This document shows, piece after piece, positions 7,498 through 16,472 of a DNA stretch of 64,000 nt. The stretch comes from Galbitalea sp036271875 (GTDB taxonomy: Bacteria > Actinomycetota > Actinomycetes > Actinomycetales > Microbacteriaceae): the NCBI GenBank assembly GCA_036271875.1, contig DATAZU010000015.1, forward strand, positions 1-64,000, read 5' to 3'. The notes under the pieces are model-generated. The model was not told the origin of the DNA and made no database searches. It worked only from the letters and a program-made list of their open reading frames with translations. Every line of letters begins with the position of its first letter. Position 1 is the first letter of the stretch. Both the position numbers and the translations under genes were made by a program.

Positions 7498-7594
7498 GCC
7501 GGATGGGTAGGGCGGTCGGCGTTGAACTGTACGCGCCTCGCCCCGGTTGCGCAACGCATTGAACGTGCCTGGGTATGCGCCCATAGTGGGGAGC

Positions 7595-7930
7595 ATGAAG
7601 TACGTCGCGTACGCGGGGGAAACCGTACTAACGACAGATGGAGTCGGAGACGCCGTCGTCGCATACGCTCGCGCTCTCGTTGCTGACAAGTCCGTCGATG
7701 TCGTCGACATTCCGGTCGTCGTTGACGAGGCGGAGGCCACAGCGAGCCTGCTGATTGGTCCGGGAAGTCCGCTACTCGTCGTGACGGCTGCCGACCACGA
7801 ACTGTCCCTCAGGGATGAGACCGCTATCGCGAAAATGCGAGGAAAAATAGCGGCACTCGGACCGCACCGGGTGCGGGCATCCGAGTCGTTCATCGCGGAT
7901 CAGCGGGCGCTGACCTTCGACTACCTGTAG
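7595..7930 (+). CDS. Hypothetical protein, 111 residues
   Basis: The ATG at 7595 follows GGGGAG closely. The product (MKYVAYAGETVLTTDGVGDA...) is acidic and soluble, with alternating beta strands and helices and no membrane segment. I do not recognise the family. An in-frame start at 7547 adds 16 residues without a ribosome site. It ends 8 nt from the convergent acyltransferase gene. Confidence 0.55.
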   Translation: MKYVAYAGETVLTTDGVGDAVVAYARALVADKSVDVVDIPVVVDEAEATASLLIGPGSPLLVVTAADHELSLRDETAIAKMRGKIAALGPHRVRASESFIADQRALTFDYL

Positions 7931-7938
7931 GCGTTGCC

Positions 7939-9201
7939 CTAGCGGTAGGCGGGCTCCCGACCGCTGGCGGCCATCCTGGCGACGCGGCGAGCCCGCAGCC
8001 GCACGTACACTCGCTCGGATCCGCGGGTTGCGAGTCGACCGACCTGCTGTGCGAGGCGGTGGGACGGCGCCTCGACAAAGCGGAAGAACAGGTACGCGAC
8101 GCCGAGGTCGACCGGGATGCCGATGACTCCGACAAGCGCCCAGTTGTTGTCGCCGAGCAGGTAGACCAGCGCGATGAGGATGGGCAGCTGCGTGAGGTAC
8201 AGGCTGAACGACACCTTCCCGAGCCACTGCGGAACCCGTGTCGAGAGACCACTCACGACCGGGCCAAAGCCGACCGCGCACGCGACGAGACCGAGCGCTC
8301 CGACGTCGGTCAGTGAACCGACGGCATCGCTGAGCGGTGTACCCGCGTGCAGGATCGGCCGCAGCATCCAGCTCGCGACGATGGCGAGCAGGGATCCGCT
8401 GAGCACCAGCCATCCGGCCAGTCGAGCGTGCTTACGGATGCGGGCCCGTTGCGCCCAAGCGCGGAACGCTGCCAGATTGACGGCCAGCAGCGTGCCCAGG
8501 AAGAACACCGGCAGATAGATCAGCGCATTGATGTCGAATACCTTGCCGACAACGCTCAGCCCAAAGCAGCTGACTACAGCGGGAATCCAGAATCGGCGCA
8601 GAGCCATTGCGGCAAGCAGGAATAGCGGCAGTGTGATCGAGAATACGACCTCCCACTGCAGAGACCACAGCACGCTGTTGAGCGGGAACGAGGCCCTCGT
8701 CAGACCCGCCTCACTGAATGCGAGGCTGAACGGCGCCCACACGGTATTGCTGCGCTGCGTCCACGATCCAGCCGTAACCGCGGTCGCCGGATGCGGGAGC
8801 AAGTCGGTGATGACCATCGCCAGAACGAGCGATGCCCACACTGGAATGTAGAGGCGGATGAGGCGTGAAGCGAAAAATCCGGCCCATCCGCGCATCCCCT
8901 TCGCAAGGAGGGGGAGCGGGACGACCAGCCCGCTCAACACGAAAAAGATGAGCACGCTCTCGGAGCCCGCCGAGAGCAGCTTGATCGGTGTTGATGAGAT
9001 GAACCACCACGGGGAGCCCGGTGCCCACGCGTTGACTTTCGGCTCCAGAAATGGTCGCGCGACCTGGTACACGTGGTGCAGAACCACGACGAATGCGGCG
9101 ATACCGCGGAGTCCGTCGAGGGCGATCAGTCGTCCTCCGGTTCGGACCGATTGAACCGGCTGCCCCTGGTGCCCGGTCAAACTCACCATGCTTTGAGCCA
9201 A
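7939..9201 (-). CDS. Membrane acyltransferase, family 3 (OafA/YrhL-like)
   Basis: A 420-residue polytopic protein with about ten transmembrane helices. The N-terminal motif ALDGLRGIAAFVVVLHHVYQ includes the conserved R and catalytic His of acyltransferase-3 enzymes, which transfer acetyl or other acyl groups to cell-surface sugars or lipids. The family motif continues with FFVLSGLV and FFASRLIRLYIPVW. It lacks the C-terminal SGNH domain of two-part O-acetyltransferases. Two in-frame ATGs (9201 and 9189) are possible starts. The acceptor is unknown and no glycan cluster adjoins it. Confidence 0.85.
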   Translation of the reverse strand: MAQSMVSLTGHQGQPVQSVRTGGRLIALDGLRGIAAFVVVLHHVYQVARPFLEPKVNAWAPGSPWWFISSTPIKLLSAGSESVLIFFVLSGLVVPLPLLAKGMRGWAGFFASRLIRLYIPVWASLVLAMVITDLLPHPATAVTAGSWTQRSNTVWAPFSLAFSEAGLTRASFPLNSVLWSLQWEVVFSITLPLFLLAAMALRRFWIPAVVSCFGLSVVGKVFDINALIYLPVFFLGTLLAVNLAAFRAWAQRARIRKHARLAGWLVLSGSLLAIVASWMLRPILHAGTPLSDAVGSLTDVGALGLVACAVGFGPVVSGLSTRVPQWLGKVSFSLYLTQLPILIALVYLLGDNNWALVGVIGIPVDLGVAYLFFRFVEAPSHRLAQQVGRLATRGSERVYVRLRARRVARMAASGREPAYR

Positions 9202-9300
9202 TCACCTGATGGCGGATGTGGCGACTTTCTCTTGGGGGGTTGACAGGTTGGTGACTGCTCCCGGGATCCGAATTGAATGACGTGTGGATAACTTTCTCGC

Positions 9301-9323
9301 GACTATGAACAAGACTCATAGTC
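9301..9323. promoter_or_regulatory. Inverted repeat upstream of the secreted-protein operon
   Basis: GACTATGA (9301-9308), a 7-nt spacer, then TCATAGTC (9316-9323): perfect 8-bp arms, 54 nt before the ATG at 9378. It lies between that gene and the divergent acyltransferase and has the dimensions of an operator for a dimeric regulator. A TTGACA stands at 9240-9245, but without a clear -10 at normal spacing. Confidence 0.45.
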
Positions 9324-9377
9324 TCTAGGCTCACATGGTCGAGGCATCCACGCCCGGCCCGAGACAAGGAGTCTGTA

Positions 9378-9953
9378 ATGACCTATTCGCTTCTCGGAAA
9401 GAAACTGCCCGCTGGCCTGGTTCCCAGGAGCCGTGCCGGGCGCGCTATCGCGAGCGGGGTGATCGGTCTCGCCCTTGCGGCGGGGCTCGCCACGCCGGCG
9501 TTCGCCGACCCGGCACCCGATCCCGCACCGGACCCAACGCCGCAGGCGCTGACCGATTATTCCAACGTAACCAGCACAGGCACGCCCGATGACGTGACAC
9601 CGACGACGAACGGCTCGCACCTTGCCACACCCGCAACGGTGATTGGCAAGCGGCAGACCTTCACTCGCGGTGGCACGCTCGCGTGGAGTTCCGACACGTT
9701 CGAGTGGTACTGGTCCGGCAGCACGATGACCTCGAGCACGGCATTCCAGCAGGACGGCTACGTCTTCCCGAACACGGTCACGCTGCTCGGGGTGAAGCGC
9801 ACGCTCGCATCGTCGTCGCAGCACCTCTGGCGCGGGACCGCATCCATCGGTGCCGGCGTCATCACGCCGTGGGGAACGGTGAACGTCTACTCGCAGACCA
9901 TCACCGACTACTTCACGCTGACACCGGGCAAGCTCACCCACTCCAACAGCTAG
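9378..9953 (+). CDS. Secreted protein with Sec signal peptide, function unknown
   Basis: 191 residues. The N-terminus is basic, then hydrophobic (GRAIASGVIGLALAAGLA), ending in the signal peptidase I site AFA before DPAPDPAPDP, so the mature protein starts with a short Pro/Asp-rich linker. The remainder is Thr/Ser-rich and probably beta-structured. AAGGAG stands 8 nt before the ATG. It is followed after 32 nt by an ABC ATPase and permease, so it may be handled or sensed by that transporter (inference). Family not recognised. Confidence 0.65.
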   Translation: MTYSLLGKKLPAGLVPRSRAGRAIASGVIGLALAAGLATPAFADPAPDPAPDPTPQALTDYSNVTSTGTPDDVTPTTNGSHLATPATVIGKRQTFTRGGTLAWSSDTFEWYWSGSTMTSSTAFQQDGYVFPNTVTLLGVKRTLASSSQHLWRGTASIGAGVITPWGTVNVYSQTITDYFTLTPGKLTHSNS

Positions 9954-9985
9954 AACTCGCGACAAAGCAGAAAGGGTAAGTACCC

Positions 9986-10621
9986 GTGATCGAGATCGAA
10001 AACGTCAGTGTTGCCGTGCGAGGCACAACCATCCTGGAACACTGCTCCGCAACCCTTCGCGCCGGCACAGTGACTCACCTTGTCGGTGATAACGGCTCCG
10101 GCAAGACGACCCTGATTCGAGCGATCGCGGGGATCCAGCGTTACTCGGGCAGCATCCGCTTTGACGGCGCGGATGTTGCCCGGGTGCGTTCCCGCCTCTA
10201 CGTGTGCTTCGACGATGCCCCGGTGTTTCCCTACCTGAGTGGGTACGAGAACGTGCGGATGCTGCTCGGTCGCACGCTGTCCCGGCGCGCGATCGCATCG
10301 GTTGCGCCGAGTCTGGCGGACGACGTACTACTGCGGCTACCCGCACGCAAGCTCAGCCACGGACAACGAAAGCGGGTTCACCTCGTCGCCGCGCTGGCGA
10401 GTCGGGCGCCGTACCTGATGTTCGACGAGGCACTCAACGGAGTTGACGCCCCCACGGTGAGCGAGGTGGCGACGGCGCTGGAATCCATCGCGACAGGTGC
10501 AACGGTCCTGCTGACCGGCCACCACGCCGACGCCTATGCCGCCCTCAGCACCCGCCGGGTCGACATCGTGGATGGCCGGCTCATCGCAACCGACGATGTC
10601 GCGGACGGGATCACAGCGTGA
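9986..10621 (+). CDS. ABC transporter ATP-binding protein
   Basis: A 211-residue nucleotide-binding domain. Walker A is GDNGSGKTT (near 33-41), the signature is LSHGQRKR in place of LSGGQ, Walker B is YLMFDEAL, and the switch His is in LTGHHADA. The short length fits ABC-2 type export systems. The GTG start of the permease gene lies inside its last codons (4-nt overlap). The secreted protein upstream is probably in the same transcript. Confidence 0.85.
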   Translation: MIEIENVSVAVRGTTILEHCSATLRAGTVTHLVGDNGSGKTTLIRAIAGIQRYSGSIRFDGADVARVRSRLYVCFDDAPVFPYLSGYENVRMLLGRTLSRRAIASVAPSLADDVLLRLPARKLSHGQRKRVHLVAALASRAPYLMFDEALNGVDAPTVSEVATALESIATGATVLLTGHHADAYAALSTRRVDIVDGRLIATDDVADGITA

Positions 10622-11601
10622 ACGCGATCGCGGCAACGCCATCAACGACCTCGATCGGGTTCGGTATAGCCGCCGCCACCCGCAGCGAGATTCGGTTGCT
10701 CTGGCGCGGGTTCGTGCTGCCCGTCGTTCTGATCGTGTGCGCACTCTTCGCGGTGGGCAACGTCGTCAACCAGACGACGGCCGTGCGCGCCGACTACGCG
10801 CTGGTGCAGCACACGAGGGCCGAGTACCGGGCGAACGGCATGGACTTTCAGGCCGACCTCGCCAAGCCCGCGAAGGTGGTGACTCAGGGTGATGAGCAGA
10901 CCATTTCAAACCTGGCTCGCTATGACTACGACACCATGGCAAGCGCAATTGCCGCCCTGTCCCCGGCGAGCACGGTCTCGGAGGTTCTGAAGTACTTCGG
11001 ATTCATCTTCTTCCCCGTGCTGTTCTTCCTGCTCGGGCTCTGGATGTCGACGGTCCAGCGTCGCTATCACCTCGAGAAGGTGACGCTGACTCGGGCCGGG
11101 CCGTTCGTGACGGTTGGCGCGAGGCAACTTGCGCTCCTGGTCAGCGCGGCAGTCGTGGTGATCGTAGTGACGGTCGTGGATGCGGCGTCGCGCGCGATCG
11201 CGACGGGCATCCTGTCGTCGCAGCTGCCGTTTGCGAACTATGCGCCGTTGTCGCCGGCCGCGATACATAGCCCCCTGGCCGAGTGGGGGATTGCCCTGCT
11301 GGTGATCGCCTTCTTCGGGGCGGCGGGAATCGCCGTCGGATCGCTGGTCGGGGTGTTCGCGATCCCCGCCATCCTGTTTCTGATCTGGGATCTCGTCGTC
11401 CCGTTCCTCGGGCCGAACGACCCACGCAACTGGTTCGTGTTCCTGGGGCACTCGGCGTTCGACTTTGGGAGCGGATTTCAGCTCGCTCCGGCGATCCCGG
11501 TCGCCGCGACGATCGCGCTTCTCGGAACCGTGGGCGGCAGTGTGGTCCTGGTGGTTCTCGGCTACCTGCTGAGCCGGCTCCGGAATCCATTGGCGACCTG
11601 A
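10618..11601 (+). CDS. ABC-2 type transporter permease subunit
   Basis: 327 residues with about six membrane segments: one near 25-45, a ~100-residue external loop (NQTTAVRADYALVQHTRAEY...), then FFPVLFFLLGLWMSTVQRRYHLEK and four further helices. This matches exporters that work with a single ATPase such as the overlapping upstream gene. The GTG at 10618 overlaps the ATPase stop by 4 nt. Substrate unknown. Confidence 0.75.
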   Translation: MNAIAATPSTTSIGFGIAAATRSEIRLLWRGFVLPVVLIVCALFAVGNVVNQTTAVRADYALVQHTRAEYRANGMDFQADLAKPAKVVTQGDEQTISNLARYDYDTMASAIAALSPASTVSEVLKYFGFIFFPVLFFLLGLWMSTVQRRYHLEKVTLTRAGPFVTVGARQLALLVSAAVVVIVVTVVDAASRAIATGILSSQLPFANYAPLSPAAIHSPLAEWGIALLVIAFFGAAGIAVGSLVGVFAIPAILFLIWDLVVPFLGPNDPRNWFVFLGHSAFDFGSGFQLAPAIPVAATIALLGTVGGSVVLVVLGYLLSRLRNPLAT

Positions 11602-11646
11602 CGCGGGTCCGTGCGCCGTTAGAACGGTGCTGTTACCCTCGGGAAC

Positions 11647-12567
11647 GTGACTGACCCGGACCGGCTGGATGGCCGAACGGCCCTGGTGACGGGAGCCACC
11701 GGTGGCCTCGGACTTCGGGTTGCGAGCGTGCTTGCCCAGCGCGGTGCGCGGGTGCTCGTCGGGGGTCGGAATCCCGAACGCGGGGCATCCGCGCTCGAGC
11801 AGGTTGCGCGCGCGGCGACCGGCGAAGCGCCGGAGCTCGTGACCATCGATCTCGCGAGTCTGAAATCGGTGGCGGAGGCTGTCGCCGACATCCGAACGCG
11901 CGCCGGCAATCGACTCGACCTCCTGGTGAACAACGGGGGAATCATGGCGCCGCCGCTGTCGTTCTCCGTCGACGGATTCGAGCTGCAGTGGGCCACGAAC
12001 GTTCTCGGACCAGCAGCGCTGACCTGGCAGTTGCTTCCTGCCATTGAGGATGCCGGGGGAAGCCCTCGCGTCGTGTGGGTGAGCAGCACCCGTCACGCGT
12101 CGGCGTCGCTCGACGAGACGCAGCTCAGGTCGGATGTTCGCGGCGAAAACTATCGGGGTTTCGATTTCTACGGACGCACCAAGCTTGCCGACCTCCTGCT
12201 GTCCCGCGAGCTCGACCAACACTTCGCGCGGGTGGGTTCCCGAGCGATCAGTGTGGCCGCGCATCCGGGATTCACGGCGACCGGCATCGTCGAGAGCGGT
12301 TTCGCGGACCTTCCCCGACCAATCCGTCCGATCGCAAACTGGGGAGCCCGAACCTTTGGCCAACAGGTCGAGGCCGGCGCGCTTCCGATCCTGTACGCGG
12401 CAACGGCTCCGGGCGTTGCGGGAGATGACTATTTCGGTCCCCGATCGCTCGGTGGCCTTCGCGGGAGACCCGGCCCGTCGAAGCGGTCGGCAGCTTCACG
12501 CAGCGATGAGATCGGCGGGATGCTCGTGCGCGTCGTATCCGAGCTCACGAGCATCCCGCTGGCTTAG
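11647..12567 (+). CDS. Short-chain dehydrogenase/reductase (retinol-dehydrogenase-like)
   Basis: 306 residues. The NAD(P)-binding motif is TGATGGLG, the structural motif appears as NNGG in place of NNAG, and the catalytic YxxxK is YGRTK in DFYGRTKLADLLLSREL, typical of the retinol dehydrogenase / protochlorophyllide reductase-like branch. The C-terminal 60 residues are basic and poorly conserved. It is monocistronic with its own GTG start. It stops 2 nt before the convergent permease gene. Substrate not predictable. Confidence 0.8.
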   Translation: MTDPDRLDGRTALVTGATGGLGLRVASVLAQRGARVLVGGRNPERGASALEQVARAATGEAPELVTIDLASLKSVAEAVADIRTRAGNRLDLLVNNGGIMAPPLSFSVDGFELQWATNVLGPAALTWQLLPAIEDAGGSPRVVWVSSTRHASASLDETQLRSDVRGENYRGFDFYGRTKLADLLLSRELDQHFARVGSRAISVAAHPGFTATGIVESGFADLPRPIRPIANWGARTFGQQVEAGALPILYAATAPGVAGDDYFGPRSLGGLRGRPGPSKRSAASRSDEIGGMLVRVVSELTSIPLA

Positions 12568-12569
12568 CC

Positions 12570-14108
12570 CTACTTCTTGCCTTCGAAGACTTCGCCCTCC
12601 ATGGCGTCATAACCTTCGACCTGCGGGTCTCCGTGCAGACCCTTGCTAATCGCGAACTCCTCCTCGGGTGACAGAACCAGGCGCTTCCGCCAGACAGCAC
12701 CGAACAGGATGATACCGACGATGTAGACAACGGCGATGGCCGCGATCGCGATCTGGTAACCCGGGTTGAACAGGAACGCGATGAAGATCGCCAGCGAGAT
12801 GGCACCGGCGATTACAGCGCCGACGATACCGGTCGGGCTCTTGTAGGGGCGCTTCGCGTTCGGGAATTTCCGACGCAGAACGATGAACGAGATCATCTGC
12901 ATCAGGTAGGACACTACGGCGCCCCAGATCGCGATGTTGAGCACGATCGATCCGGCGATCACATTTGCCGTACCACCGGCGGCGGCGGCGCGGTCGACAA
13001 CGATCAGCAGCACGAAACCGATCACTGCTCCGACGATCAGCGCGATGACCGGGGTCTGGCGCTTGCCGGTGACGGATAGCCACTTCGGGTAGTACCCGGC
13101 CCGCGACAGCGAGTACAGGTTGCGGCCGTATGCGTACATGATTCCCTGTAGGGAAGCCAGGAGACCGATGAGAGCGAAGATCGCGAGCACTCCGGCGAGG
13201 CTCTTCGGCACCATGAGTGCAAAACCATCAAGCAGCGGTTGCCCGGACTTCTGAATCTCGTGTGCCCCGTTCACTCCGGTGTTGACAACGAAGATTACGA
13301 CTGCAGCAATAAGCAGTGTGACCAGCGCGATGATGCCTGCGCGAGGGATGTCCTTCTGCGGGTTCTTCGTTTCCTCGGCGGCCAGTGGCAGTTCCTCAAT
13401 ACCAAGGAAGAACCACATTGCGAACGGGATCACAAGCAGCACCGGACCGAAGCCGTGCGGCAGGAACGTGGTGTTTCCCGCAGTCGCTTTCACATCCCAC
13501 AGCTTGTCGAGGTTGAACGTACCGGTTGCGAACGCGACGATCACGAAGACAGCGAGAATGGCGAGCGACAACACCGAGACGATGATGGCGAGCCGGAATC
13601 CGATGGATGCACCGAGACCGTTCACGAGGACGAACACCGCATAGAGGACGGCCCAGGTGATCCAGGTGAGTGCCACCGAACTGTGGATTCCGAAGAAATC
13701 GGCGAGCGCGCTGTCCGCGTATTGGGCGGCAAAGTACACAACGACCGCCGTCGTGACAACGTACTCGATCGACTCGGCCAGCCCTGTGATGAATCCGCCG
13801 AACGGCCCGAGGGCAGCTCGGGAGAACGAATATGCCCCACCAGTGTGTGGCAGGGCTGCCGCCATCTCGCCAATTGAGAACAGCATGGTGAAGTACATGA
13901 CGATGACGATGACGACGGCGATCGCCATGCCGCCGAAGCCCGCGGTGTCCGTCCCGAGGTTCCAGCCCGAGAACTCGCCTGAGATCACTGCGGCGACGCC
14001 GAGACCCCAGATGCCCCAGAAGCCTGCGCTTCTCTTTAGTGTGCGTTTCTCGAAGTAACCCGCCTCGGTCTTTTGATATTTGACACCAGCGACGATGTTG
14101 TCGGCCAT
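12570..14108 (-). CDS. APC-family permease, ethanolamine-permease type
   Basis: A 512-residue, ~12-helix transporter. The N-terminal block YFEKRTLKRSAGFWGIWGLG and the following GVAAVISGEFSGWNLG match the ethanolamine permease subfamily. MAAALPHTGGAYSFSRAALG is the consensus of the APC unwound-helix region. It diverges from the glutamate-amine ligase gene at 14306 and shares a 197-nt control region, so it probably imports the substrate of that operon. Ethanolamine or a related amino alcohol is favoured over putrescine by this resemblance (inference). Confidence 0.8.
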   Translation of the reverse strand: MADNIVAGVKYQKTEAGYFEKRTLKRSAGFWGIWGLGVAAVISGEFSGWNLGTDTAGFGGMAIAVVIVIVMYFTMLFSIGEMAAALPHTGGAYSFSRAALGPFGGFITGLAESIEYVVTTAVVVYFAAQYADSALADFFGIHSSVALTWITWAVLYAVFVLVNGLGASIGFRLAIIVSVLSLAILAVFVIVAFATGTFNLDKLWDVKATAGNTTFLPHGFGPVLLVIPFAMWFFLGIEELPLAAEETKNPQKDIPRAGIIALVTLLIAAVVIFVVNTGVNGAHEIQKSGQPLLDGFALMVPKSLAGVLAIFALIGLLASLQGIMYAYGRNLYSLSRAGYYPKWLSVTGKRQTPVIALIVGAVIGFVLLIVVDRAAAAGGTANVIAGSIVLNIAIWGAVVSYLMQMISFIVLRRKFPNAKRPYKSPTGIVGAVIAGAISLAIFIAFLFNPGYQIAIAAIAVVYIVGIILFGAVWRKRLVLSPEEEFAISKGLHGDPQVEGYDAMEGEVFEGKK

Positions 14109-14189
14109 TCAAATCCTCCAAAATCAATGAATTACGGGTCATGGAGCGCTCAGCAGGGGCATCCACGTTATCGACAGAGCATGGCGGCT

Positions 14190-14236
14190 ATTGGTACCCG
14201 ATGTCTACCTTTAGATGTAAAAAGTGCGTTACCAAT
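14190..14236. promoter_or_regulatory. Divergent control region with a spaced inverted repeat
   Basis: Between the permease and ligase genes (14109-14305), ATTGGTA (14190-14196) is mirrored by TACCAAT (14230-14236). A second, smaller symmetric pair lies inside (GATGTCTA / TAGATGT). The region must hold promoters for both directions, and the operon's GntR/FCD regulator is the likely binder. No firm promoter call is made. Confidence 0.35.
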
Positions 14237-14305
14237 CCGCAGTTCCTTTCGGTGAGGCCTGTGGTGTAATGGTCGGATTGAAGCCTCAAGTCTCGGGAGA
14301 GCGCT

Positions 14306-15685
14306 ATGCCAGGCACCACCCAAACACCCGCAACCGGAATGCTGACCCTCGCCGAGCTGACCGCTGCGGTCGAGAGACGTGAGATCGACACGGTCATCAT
14401 GGCGTTCACCGACATGCAGGGGCGCCTCGTCGGAAAGCGCGCATCCGCCCGGCTCTTCATTGAAGACCTGGCCGAGCACGGTGCGGAGTGCTGCAACTAC
14501 CTGCTCGCAGTTGACGTGGAGAACAACACGGTCGACGGGTATCCGATGTCGTCATGGGAGACCGGCTACGGCGACATGGTCATGAATCCCGACATGGACA
14601 CGCTTCGCATCGTGCCATGGCAGCCCGCGACGGCCCTCGTCATGACCAACCTTTCGCTGCTCGACGGGACCCCGGTACCGCAGAGCCCGCGCGAGATCCT
14701 CAAAGCCCAGATCGCGCGTCTCGCCGAAAAGGGCCTGGTGCCGTTCGTCGGAACCGAGCTCGAATTCATCGTCTTCGACAACACCTATCGCGAGGCGTGG
14801 GCCAGGGGCTACACCGGCCTTACCCCCTCGAGCGACTACAACATCGACTACGCGATCCTCGCGTCCACGCGCATGGAGCCGCTCCTGCGCGAAATCCGAA
14901 ACGGTATGGATGGCGCGGGCATGTACTGCGAAGGGGTCAAGGGCGAGTGCAATCTGGGCCAGCAGGAGATCGCGTTCCGCTACACCGGAGCCCTCGAGAC
15001 CTGCGACAACCACTCGATCTACAAGAACGGGGCAAAGGAGATCGCCGACCAGCACGGCAAGGCGCTCACCTTCATGGCCAAGTACAACGAGCGCGAGGGC
15101 AACAGCTGCCACATTCACCTGAGCGTTCGCGGGACGGATGGCACCGCGGTCATGGCGGGTGACGGCAAGTATGGATTCTCGAAGCTGATGGAGCACTGGC
15201 TCGCCGGACTGATCGCGACGACGCGCGAGCTCAGTCTCTTCTTTGCGCCGAACATCAACTCGTATAAAAGGTACGTCGAGGGCAGCTTCGCGCCGACCGC
15301 GATCGCCTGGGGTGTCGACAACCGCACGTGCGCACTGCGCGTGGTCGGACACGGCGCGGGTCTCCGAGTCGAGAATCGCGTGCCCGGAGGCGATGTGAAC
15401 CAGTACCTTGCGACCGCGGCTCTCATCGCTGGCGGGTTGTACGGGATCGAAAACGAGCTCGAGCTCGAGCCGATCTTCGAGGGCAACGCGTACACCTCGG
15501 ATGCGCCCCGGGTCCCTACCTCGCTGAGGGATGCGGCAGAACTGTTCGCGAACTCCAAGGTCGCACTAGAGGCATTCGGCGCCGATGTCGTGAACCACTA
15601 CCTCAACAACGCGAAGGTTGAGCAGCGCGCGTTCGACTCGGCCATCACAGACTGGGAGCGGGTTCGTGGCTTCGAGCGTTTCTAA
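14306..15685 (+). CDS. Glutamine-synthetase-like gamma-glutamyl-amine ligase (GlnA4/PuuA/IpuC type)
   Basis: 459 residues with the GS fold: beta-grasp N-terminus (VIMAFTDMQGRLVGKR), metal and glutamate motifs GTELEFIVFD, EGVKGECNLGQQEIAF, NSCHIHLS, and the ATP loop ENRVPGGDVNQYLA. It lacks the adenylylation-site tail of GlnA1. Such paralogues join glutamate to an amine: GlnA4 uses ethanolamine, PuuA putrescine, IpuC isopropylamine. The operon supplies an alcohol-type dehydrogenase and an ALDH but no amine oxidase or aminotransferase, and the divergent transporter is ethanolamine-like, so an amino alcohol is the best guess. Confidence 0.82.
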   Translation: MPGTTQTPATGMLTLAELTAAVERREIDTVIMAFTDMQGRLVGKRASARLFIEDLAEHGAECCNYLLAVDVENNTVDGYPMSSWETGYGDMVMNPDMDTLRIVPWQPATALVMTNLSLLDGTPVPQSPREILKAQIARLAEKGLVPFVGTELEFIVFDNTYREAWARGYTGLTPSSDYNIDYAILASTRMEPLLREIRNGMDGAGMYCEGVKGECNLGQQEIAFRYTGALETCDNHSIYKNGAKEIADQHGKALTFMAKYNEREGNSCHIHLSVRGTDGTAVMAGDGKYGFSKLMEHWLAGLIATTRELSLFFAPNINSYKRYVEGSFAPTAIAWGVDNRTCALRVVGHGAGLRVENRVPGGDVNQYLATAALIAGGLYGIENELELEPIFEGNAYTSDAPRVPTSLRDAAELFANSKVALEAFGADVVNHYLNNAKVEQRAFDSAITDWERVRGFERF

Positions 15686-16472
15686 CCCTTCGCCGAGCTC
15701 GGGGACCGCAGGGCGGCCGGTCATCGGACTGACGACCTACCTCCAACAGGCGCAAACTGGCGTTTGGGATGTCCGGGCATCCTTCTTGCCCGAGGTGTAT
15801 CTCGACGCGGTTACGAGGTCGGGCGGGATCGCCGTGCTCCTGCCTCCGCAGCCGGTTTCGCTCGACGTAGTTGACAGGGTGCTCGACGGTCTCGACGGTC
15901 TCATTGTCACCGGGGGTCGGGATGTCGACCCGGCTCGCTACGGCCAGGCGCCGCATCCGGCGACCGACCAGCCCGCTCTCGACCGGGACGAGTGGGAGGA
16001 TGCGCTGTTGCGCGGCGCGATCGATCGAGAGCTCCCGTTCCTCGGAATCTGCCGAGGGGCCCAGGTCCTCAACGTTGCTCTCGGAGGAACGCTCCTCCAG
16101 CATTTGCCCGAGGTTATCGGCAGCGATCGGTACAACATCGGTGGCGACAAGTTCAACGAGGTCGCGGTGGAGGTCGAACCGGGCAGCGAGCTTCGCGAAC
16201 TGGTCGGAGCAGGAGTCGCAGGCAAGGTGCACCACCATCAGGCGATCGATCGAGTTGGCGAGGGGCTCAGGGTCTCCGCGCGAGCAGGGGATGGGATAAT
16301 CCAGGCCATTGAGCTCGATTCCGTACCGTTCGGAGTTGCCGTGCAATGGCATCCGGAAGAGACCCGGGACGACCTGCGATTATTCGAGGGGCTCGTCGAC
16401 GCAGCGAGGAAGTATCGTGCGTCGGTGCCCGAGCTCGCCGAAGGGCCCGCTCGCGGGGAGGTTCGATCATGA
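15666..16472 (+). CDS. Gamma-glutamyl hydrolase, class I amidotransferase fold (PuuD-like)
   Basis: 268 residues. The nucleophile elbow PFLGICRGAQ holds the catalytic Cys, and GVAVQWHPEE the His-Glu pair. It removes the gamma-glutamyl group after oxidation, releasing glutamate plus the free product acid. The GTG at 15666 lies 20 nt inside the ligase gene and is preferred to an in-frame start at 15618. The N-terminus (VASSVSNPSPSSGTAG) is encoded by a copy of the dispersed CCCTTCG...CTCGGGGACCG repeat. The stop overlaps the ALDH start by 4 nt. Confidence 0.85.
   Translation: MASSVSNPSPSSGTAGRPVIGLTTYLQQAQTGVWDVRASFLPEVYLDAVTRSGGIAVLLPPQPVSLDVVDRVLDGLDGLIVTGGRDVDPARYGQAPHPATDQPALDRDEWEDALLRGAIDRELPFLGICRGAQVLNVALGGTLLQHLPEVIGSDRYNIGGDKFNEVAVEVEPGSELRELVGAGVAGKVHHHQAIDRVGEGLRVSARAGDGIIQAIELDSVPFGVAVQWHPEETRDDLRLFEGLVDAARKYRASVPELAEGPARGEVRS

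Noticed and set aside
10906..12363. Long minus-strand open frame (485 codons) across the ABC permease and SDR genes
   Set aside because: Arg/Gly/Asp-rich composition typical of the antisense of GC-rich genes, no recognisable domain, and it spans two well-supported plus-strand genes.
13239..13877. Plus-strand open frame inside the permease gene
   Set aside because: Antisense to a conserved 12-helix permease; product is Glu/Arg/Asp repeats without family resemblance.
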